A DNA stretch of 64,000 nucleotides from Lycorma delicatula (lineage: Eukaryota > Arthropoda > Insecta > Hemiptera > Fulgoridae). Position 1 is the first letter of the stretch. Each line of letters starts with the position of its first letter. Below the pieces are notes generated by a model. It searched no databases and was not told where the DNA came from. It worked only from the letters and a program-made list of their open reading frames with translations. The stretch is taken from contig NC_134462.1 of assembly GCF_047948215.1 (NCBI RefSeq), forward strand, positions 118,540,437 through 118,604,436, written 5' to 3'. Of the stretch, positions 57,128-64,000 are shown piece after piece. A program made the translations under genes and the position numbers.

Positions 57128-57778
57128 CGAGGGTTATTTTTTTTTTCAAGGTCTGATCGGTCACGATATTAAAACCACAGTGAAAGTAATTTTTTTTTTT
57201 CTAAAAAGTACTTACATAGTTACGCTATTTCTCTACATAGTCGCAACTCCAATTTAGACATTAGTCGTAGCGTGGTACCAATTTTCCAATACCCTCATCA
57301 TAGAAGGGAGCCGCCTGTGTTTTCAGCCATGTTACTACGCTGGTCTGCAACTCGATGTGTGTGCCAAAATGTTGTCCTCCTAGCCAGAATTCCATGTGAT
57401 TAAAGAGGTGAAAATCGGATGGAGCCAAGTCGGGCTGTGTGGTGGGTGGTCAAACACTTCCCAACGAAATCGCTGCAGGAGCTTCTTTGTTACAGCTGCA
57501 GTGTTCGCCGAACGATTGTCATGGAGAATGACAGTGCCTGATGACAACATTCCTCTCCGCTTATTCTTATTTACCCACCTTACAGCTCGGAATTGGCTCC
57601 ATCCGATTTGGAAAGTATTGGAAGTTGGTACCACGGTACGAAAAGTGTCTAAATCAGAGTGGCGACTATGTACAGAAATAGGGTATCTATATAAGTAATT
57701 GTTACAATAAAAAAATTGTTATTTTCACTGTGGTTTTAATTTCGTGAGCCATCGGATCTAGAAAAAAAATAACCCTCA
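57128..57778. mobile_element. Foldback mariner derivative, copy 1
   Basis: TA dinucleotides at 57126-57127 and 57779-57780 flank terminal inverted repeats, YGAGGGTTATTTTTTTT followed by ..TCACGAWATTAAAACCACAG. Both ends correspond to the 3' end of a mariner transposase gene. The left arm codes on the minus strand (57634-57380: VILHDNRSANTAAVTKKLLQ, FRWEVFDHPPHSP, i.e. around the second catalytic aspartate and the start of the third motif). The right arm from about 57572 codes on the plus strand (..VSKSEWRLCTEIGYLYK). No complete transposase is present. It is a member of the DD34D mariner group by the HDN..HPP.SPDLAPSD pattern. Confidence 0.7.
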
Positions 57779-58078
57779 TAATTTTTATAATTATCAGGCA
57801 CAAAATTCCACCAATTGTATTCTTTGTTTTTTAACCAATCATAAGGTGAGAGTAATTCTTATCATCATCATGAACCAAATTTCTACCAATCGTATTCTTT
57901 GTCTTATAACCAATCATAATGAGAGAGCAATTCTTATCATTATCGGGCACAAAATTCCAACCAATCGTATGCTTTGTTTTTTACACAATCATGAGGTGTG
58001 AGTAATTCTTAACATTATCAGGCACGAAATTCCAACCAATCGTATTCGTTTTTTTTACTCAGTCATAAGGTGAGTGTA
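57779..58078 (+). repeat. ~75-bp tandem repeat, four units
   Basis: Units start near 57779, 57853, 57928 and 58003. The consensus includes AATTCTTATCATTATCAGGC, AAATTCCAACCAATCGTATT and CAATCATAAGGTGAGAGT. Units differ by roughly 10-20% by eye. The array fills the gap between the two mariner ends exactly. Confidence 0.8.
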
Positions 58079-58570
58079 CGACGGTTATTTTTTTTCAAGG
58101 TCCGCTTGGTCACGAAATTAAAACAAAAGTGAAAATAAAAGATATTTTATTTGTAACAATTACTTATATAGATACCCTATTTCAGTACATAGTCGCCACT
58201 CTGATTTAGACATTTTTTCGTAGCGTGGTACCAACTTTCTAATACCCTCGTCATAGAATGGAGCCGCCTGTTTTTTCAGCCATGTTTCTACGCTGGTCTG
58301 TAGCTCGATGTCTGTGCCTAAATGTTGTCCTCCTAGCCAGCGTTTCATGTGAGCAAAGAAGTGAAAATTCCGGGCTGTATGGTGGGTGAATAAGAATAAG
58401 CGGAGAGGAGGTGTTGTCATCAGGCACTATCTTTCTCAATGACAATTGTCGGCCGCACACTGCAGTTGTAACAAAGAAGCTCCTGCAGCGATTTCGTTGG
58501 GAAGTGTTTGACCACCCACCATACAGCCCGGACTTGGCTCCGTCCGATTTTCATCTCTTTGGGTATTCTG
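58079..58570. mobile_element. Foldback mariner derivative, copy 2 (right end lost)
   Basis: The left terminal repeat CGACGGTTATTTTTTTTC follows a TA at 58077-58078. The left arm codes on the minus strand (HPPYSPE, AHMKRWLGGQHLGTDIELQT, VETWLKKQAAPFYDEGIRKL, VPRYEK). The centre and right part code on the plus strand (LNDNCRPHTAVVTKKLLQRF, DHPPYSPDLAPSDFHLFGY, 58430-58562). Sequence ends at about 58570 without the right terminal repeat. The centre is inverted relative to copy 1. Confidence 0.7.
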
Positions 58571-58737
58571 AGAATTAACGTAACCTGATAAATGGAACCG
58601 CGTTTTATCTGTTGAAATGAAAAGAAAAAAAGGATCAAGGAATCCTTCGTTAATATTCTGTAACACTGACAGTAATTTCCTCGTTTACCCGTATCATGTT
58701 ATTTTAATTCGTGCATAACACTCACACGATAGCCATT

Positions 58738-58942
58738 CTTTTTTTTTTCTTTTTCCTGTTTAGCCTCCGGTAATTACCTTTCAGATAATACTTCAGAGGA
58801 TGAATGAGGATTATATGTATGAATTGTAAATGAATTGTAGTCTTGTACAGCCTCAGTTCGACCACTCCTGTGATGTGCGGTTAATTGAAACCCAACCACC
58901 AAAGAACACCGGTATCCACGATCTAGTATTCAAATCAGTAAA
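58738..58942 (-). mobile_element. SINE family A, copy 3 (headless)
   Basis: The minus strand ends in A-rich sequence after TCTGAAGTATTATCTGAAAG..CCGGAGGCTAAA. The body TGGATACCGGTGTTCTTTGG and TGGTTGGGTTTCAATTAACC matches the other copies. The tRNA-like head is missing at the right end. Confidence 0.75.
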
Positions 58943-58985
58943 TACTGTAAATTCATTTATTAACTGTTAAGTGTACACCGACACA

Positions 58986-59031
58986 ATGTTCGAGAAGATC
59001 CTGTTTGTTGGGTTAATCGTTGTGTTGACAG
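58986..59031 (+). CDS. Candidate first coding exon (signal peptide)
   Basis: ATG with A at -3 opens MFEKILFVGLIVVLT, a short charged n-region plus hydrophobic core, as in insect secretory signal peptides. The frame is followed at once by a strong splice donor (ACAG|GTGAGG, GT at 59032-59033) in phase 1. Reading through gives a stop after 27 codons, so it makes sense only as an exon. This is the most gene-like small ORF in the AT-rich parts, but there is no transcript evidence, and the partner exon is unknown. A possible acceptor at 63904 is discussed separately. Chance remains quite possible. Confidence 0.35.
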
Positions 59032-59036
59032 GTGAG

Positions 59037-60380
59037 GACGCCATGCAGTACGCTTTGCTTTATCACTAAATTCTGAATTATTGAGTTTGCAGAAATATTT
59101 ACCGAAGTTGTGCGAACATATTCCTCGACAATGAAAACAGGCTGCTCAATTGAATATAACATGACGCACAAACAGTACAGACTCACTGAACGGGAGGGGA
59201 AGGAGTTTATGAGCGACTCAAAAAATGACATTTAACTAATACGCACTTGTGACAAACATACCATCTTCCGACCCAGATGGTCAGCGGATAGTTTGTCAGA
59301 CGACTGATCCCATTTTTATTCGGTCCACCCGGAATATCATAAAAAAGAACTGCATTAAATAAATTTTTATCATTTTTTTTTTAAGTGTAATATACCGAAA
59401 AAAAATCAAATTTTTTTTTTCTTAAAACGGGACTTCATCCACGTGTATTTTGTTTGTAAAACCCCTTTTCAGTCAAATGGTATTTCTTCTTTATCGATGC
59501 ATCCACGTTTAGGCAAATAATCTGTTCCGGTTTCACCACCTCATCCTTGGTTTTCTATTGCTGCTTCCTAACGGATTCGGAAGGAGAATCCAGCGCTTTT
59601 CTAGGTATCCGTTTCAGAGACATGCGCAGCACATGTTTTTTTACCTCTTCTTAAAATTCGAAGACCTTGTTAATTTTTTTCTTGTCAAATCATTAGTTGT
59701 GATAATTAATTTTTACAAAGGTAAACCTTTTTTTTTTCAAATTAGTACAACTGATGTTAAATCACTGACTAATAAAAAGTGATAAAAATAATAGAAACCA
59801 TATCATTGTAATTAAATTGTAATCGAAAAATTTTAAAACGTATAAAAATCTTTAATAAAAATAATGTACGCGTAAATTTGCTTAGTAATTTTACCTACAT
59901 CAGTACATTTTAAAAACTTGTTTAAGTTATTGATTAAATCATCTGTTTATATATAATGTTTTCCCCTCCATTAATGGACTAAAATAACGGGTTTTTCTTG
60001 TACTAAAATGCCTAGCGGTGGGAGGTGCGGGAGGAACGATTAAAAGGGAGTGGTTTAGTAACACGCATAAGCCATATATATCCATTATATGTGTTCCTGA
60101 GAACATTGTACACCGTTCTCGTGATGTTTTTTCAAAGCTTAATGTGTATTTTTAGGTCGCATTCTCATTAATCAATGACAGATTTTTTCATATCAAATTT
60201 CGATCATGAAGATTCGTTTATTGCTACTATTAGAAATAATTTTAAGATGGATAAGTTTTTCTTAGATCTACACGTTTACTTTTATTGTTTACTTATTGTT
60301 TGTTTATTGTACGTTGTAATCTGTTCAACTAGTGAACAGATTGAACAGATAGCTCCCCTTCGTAGTCCAACGAGATGAAA
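59037..60380. other. AT-rich intergenic, no clear gene
   Basis: It could be intron if the signal-peptide exon is real. The frames 59013-59231 (-), 59558-59782 (+) and 60175-60378 (+) lack recognisable features. Confidence 0.4.
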
Positions 60381-60394
60381 ATGATTTGCATGAC

Positions 60395-60566
60395 ACGTAA
60401 ATAAAGTGCAGTCTTGTACAGTCTCAGGCCAACCATTCCTGAGATGTGTGGTTAATTGAAACCCAACCACCAAAGTACGCCGGTATCCGCTGAGTAGTAT
60501 TTAAATACGTATAAAAGCAAACAACTTTTAGTAGGATTTGAACCTGAAAACCTTCGACTTTGAACA
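60395..60566 (-). mobile_element. SINE family A, copy 4 (tail lost)
   Basis: The minus strand includes GAAGGTTTTCAGGTTCAAATC (B-box part, read in pieces), ACTCAGCGGATACCGGCG, TTTGGTGGTTGGGTTTCAAT and CTGAGACTGTACAAGACTGC. The A box end and the common tail are not preserved. Confidence 0.7.
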
Positions 60567-60579
60567 TCATTTTACATTT

Positions 60580-63175
60580 TATTTAAAGAATTTATATATT
60601 TCATAAGCGTAGTTATGAGTATCATGTGTAACGATGGCTAGGGAGGTTAATTATTAAAAACTAACAATTTTACTTAAATTTGGTAAATTAGTAAAAACAT
60701 CTTTAATTACTGAAAGGTACATAATTAATTAAGACTGTAAAAAAATTACTAAACTAAACAATTTATATGTAACTAACAAGAATTATTCGGCGTTTTGTGG
60801 GTAGCAGTTATTACGGATTATAAATAACAGATTTGTCAATCACTATTCCAAAAAAATTTTTATATACCAGTTCCTTCATGTTTATTTAATTCTGATTCAA
60901 TGAAATATTCTATTAAAATATATCGTCAACCGATAAATTATTAAGAAATATTTTCACAAAATTTAGGATGAAATTTTAAAAAAACCTCTAAGAAAATTTT
61001 TAAAAAGTCTACTAGTCTTAAATGTAAAAGATTACATTTTTTTCACCAAAATTCATACTCTGAAAGTAGGTAATGATGTTTTTGAAACTTTTCAAAATTA
61101 AAAAAAGAAAGAAAAAAAATTTTTAATATTTTTCTAAATCTATCATTGGTTGATAAATACATTAGAAGCATAACTACTTTCAACTACAAAACGGGGCGGA
61201 AAAATGTCTTCCTATAACATAACATTTTATTTCCAAATATTGTTATTTTTTATTTACTTTATTACTTAAAATACTTTGATACAATATTTTCGTAGCTCAA
61301 ATATACAAAACCCGTTTTCCTTCTAATAATTGGGTATATTTTTCTAAGATTTTAAAATTTTATGTATTATAATTTTATTTAATTCAAATTTTATTTTCAG
61401 CTTGTAAATACCAAAATAAATTCTTGTTCATGAGCAGGGTCGATCCTCCATAAAATATTTTAATGTATTAAAAAGATTTCAATCGAATAATAAATAAGTT
61501 TGCTAAAGATTAATATTCAGATATCTAATTTTTCTCTTTGATTAAAATCCGAATAAAATAGCTAATAAGTAAAATCGCCATTAATAGCTAATGTAATTAT
61601 TTTATCTTTGTAATTTTTTATAAAAATCAAGGTGTTCTGAGAAATAGGCCGAGAAAATTATAGTTTTATTTTTTTTTAGATGAATTTAATTTTTAAAAAG
61701 CCTCAATTTTTCCAATAAGATTCTTTTCGAATGCCATTTTTTTTATTTATTATTAATCATATAGAAAATATGATAAAATTACGAAAAATACTATCGATCT
61801 ATATATAAATCTAATACCATAGGTTTTGTTTGTAATGAACTTTGCTTAAAACCCAAAAATTTCACGACCGATCTGAATAACTGTCATTCAGATACAAAAT
61901 AAATAATAATAATTCTGGTTTGAAATATAGAATTCATTGCATTTAAAACAAATTTTTGTATTAAAATTGGCCTTATAAATCTTTTACTGGAGGTTTGACT
62001 TAAACCGAGAACATGTTTTTTAACGTAGTTTTATTTAGTTATATTTTCAGTCATTGACTAAATCGACTTAGATAAAAATTTTCTTGAAAGAGAAATTTAT
62101 AAAATACATAGAACTTATTTTTTTTATATTTCAATACAAATTATCCAGCTATTAGAGATTTATTATAAAATGTTATCGATACTAATTTTGTAGACAGCTG
62201 AGGGACGTAATTTTTTCAGCATTATCTCTCTACTGTATATATATATATATATGTGTATATGAAACGAAGCTAACGTCTGTAAGTGGCTAAAATGCAGTTT
62301 ATTTTCATAGAAACCTGAATTATTTCAATTTCCGACCACGTTCACGTTTGTCACTTATCTTTATTTCAGTTTTACGGGATTAAAGAAAAATATTTTTTAA
62401 TTAAATTTGAAAAATTTACGCAACTGAAATCTAAGAAATAACTATTATTTTTAGTAAAAAGCCACTTCTTAACGAAAAATAGAATTTTTGTTTTAAGGAA
62501 TTTAGGGTTATAAACAAAAACCGTAACTGAAGAAAGAATTAATCTGGTTTTCTGTTATCCTTTTGTTTTTTGTACATTTGGTAAGCATTTATCGAAAAAT
62601 TTTTATTTATTAAATAGTATTTTATTTGAATTTCCTTATAATTTTTCTTTCTAATTTTGAATCGGGCCTTAATTCCCTATAATCTCGTGCTCTCTGTTTT
62701 TCTTTTTATGGGTACGCAGTTCTTTTAACAAGCTTTTAATGTGATTTTATTAGGTAGAAAATAGAACAAAATTTAAAGCAAATAAAATATGATTGTACTT
62801 CATAAAAACCTTTTTGAAATGTGAAACATGAATTTCTCTCCCAATAAGTCGAAACAGATTTTTTAATAAAAAGTTTGATGACGGAAAAATTAGGAAAACG
62901 AACATTGATGTGATTTGCATGTGAAATTTTCGGGAATTTTATCCCTTTCCTTTTAGATAATAATATATAACTGTTATCATTGGATTGTTATACTGATAAT
63001 ATTAAACTGTCAGTTGCGAAGAGAGATTTATTTTTTCAATTTATAATACAAGAACGATTTTTTCCTCGTATGTTAATTTTTTTTTTAATTTACTTGGTAC
63101 TTTTTAAAAATTAATTCAAAAAGTTTGCACGTGTTATTACTTCAAGAACATTTTTATTTTTATTTATTTTTCTAA
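60580..63175. other. AT-rich intergenic, no gene
   Basis: Low-complexity sequence with a short TA run near 62240. Nothing is recognised. Confidence 0.5.
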
Positions 63176-63176
63176 T

Positions 63177-63457
63177 TAGTCTCGGGAAACACGGTAAGGT
63201 ATTACTTCAGAGGATAAATGAGGATAAAATGTATAATTTTAACTAAAATTTAGTCTTGTTCAGTCACAGGTCAACCATTCCTAAGAAGTCTGGTTAATTG
63301 TAATCCAACCACCAAAGATCACCCGTATCCGCGATCTAGTATTCAAATCTGTATAAAAGTAACTGCCTTTATTAGAAATTGAACCTTAGAACTCTGGACT
63401 TCTTAATCAGCTGATTTTCGATGACAAGTTCACCACTAGACCAACTCGATGGGTTAA
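63177..63457 (-). mobile_element. SINE family A, copy 5 (full length)
   Basis: Minus strand: CGAGTTGGTCTAGTGGTGAA (A box), TCAGCTGATT, AGGTTCAATTTC (B box, near consensus), ATACTAGATCGCGGATACGG, TGGTGGTTGGATTACAATTA, CAAGACTAAATTTTAG, and the tail TTTATCCTCTGAAGTAATAC..CGAGACTAATTAG. It is the best complete copy for defining the family. Confidence 0.8.
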
Positions 63458-64000
63458 TTGGACATATTTTTAACTTCACACGGCTCTTCATTTGTGGATT
63501 GTGCCAAAACTCATCGTACAGTTAAAATTTTCCAAACAAAAGTTGAAGTTAAATATCATCATGAGAAAATATTTTTTTGAAGGGATACTTCTTATTAATA
63601 ACAATATTTATTTTCGGATGTTATTTCTTTACAAGTTTTCTCTTTTTATGCGTCATACTTACTTTATGAATTTTTTTCTTATTCTTTTTTTAATAATGTA
63701 TTAGATTTTTCAGAATAATTTCAATATTATAATATTCACAGAAAAAACAGTGTTTATACCTTTTCAGTTTTTGTTGGTAATGATATATTTCTATATCGAA
63801 TCTATTAAATGAAACTTTAGTTACACATTTAATTTCTGTATTACAATGATTTAATTTAAAATTAAATTATTTTTTTCTCGTTAACTAATTATCGTTTTTT
63901 TGTAGGAGAAATTATTCCTGTCAAAGACAAAAAAATTAATAACTCAACTTAGTGATGTTTGCTGAAATTTTACTTAACTTTCGTAATTCTAAAAGTATTG
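63458..64000. other. AT-rich intergenic, no clear gene
   Basis: No gene is seen. A pyrimidine-rich splice-acceptor-like site (CGTTTTTTTGTAG) ends at 63905. The 63492-63704 (+) frame has the composition of chance. Confidence 0.4.

Noticed and set aside
1..64000. CRISPR arrays, bacterial operons, prophage or viral genes
   Set aside because: No regular direct-repeat/spacer array, no operon-like gene packing and no viral hallmark frame; the sequence is eukaryotic in character.

Overview
This window looks like insect nuclear DNA. It is roughly 70% AT or more by eye, has long gene-poor stretches, many poly(A)/poly(T) and TA/TG microsatellites, and is dominated by non-LTR retrotransposons (RTE-like, I-like, jockey and R1-like), tRNA-derived SINEs and mariner/Tc1 relics. 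A hemipteran or related insect is plausible from the style of the elements, but nothing in the window fixes the species. No complete host gene is visible. The only host-gene hint is one small exon-like ORF encoding a signal peptide (58986).

Layout: 1-1050 AT-rich; 1053-1308 SINE; 1310-2240 5' part of an RTE-like LINE, broken by a decayed 4.4-kb I-like LINE (2241-6611) with ORF1, endonuclease remnant, RT, RNase H, 3' UTR and poly(A); 7760-8600 eroded antisense LINE; 8990-10040 broken GC-rich gag-like relic; 10097-10460 one SINE apparently nested in another; 11234-13995 a rearranged RTE copy (5' part inverted, 230-bp tandem duplication, candidate target-site duplication); 17861-18204 a foldback; 19202-19660 antisense RTE tail; 19739-25442 an essentially intact jockey-clade element with two open, overlapping ORFs and long GC-rich UTRs; 25955-26800 a Tc1/mariner-like transposase relic abutting two histone-type 3' stem-loops; 27.3-27.9 and 33.2-33.4 kb copies of a palindromic repeat carrying a hammerhead-like core; 31.1-31.5 kb eroded LINE; 41179-42334 an RTE copy with an open RT ORF, a snap-back 5' end and a 124-bp duplication; 42.77-43.15 and 45.84-46.54 kb two jockey-clade 3' ends sharing a compensated 3' UTR hairpin; 54.9-55.6 kb antisense R1-like pol remnant; 56.8-57.12 kb antisense RTE tail fused to a foldback mariner (57128-57778), a four-unit ~75-bp tandem repeat and a second foldback mariner (58079-58570); further SINEs to 63457.

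Functionally, only the jockey element could still encode its full machinery: an RNA-binding Gag and an endonuclease/reverse transcriptase. The two SINE families share the same 3' tail, which suggests that both are or were mobilised by one LINE. The rearranged RTE and mariner copies look like products of template switching, twin priming and inversion rather than normal insertions. No new multi-gene system was found. The strongest candidates for something undescribed are the histone-like stem-loop pair, the hammerhead-like palindromic repeat, the flipped-centre foldback mariner family, the compensated LINE 3' hairpin and the shared-tail SINE pair.
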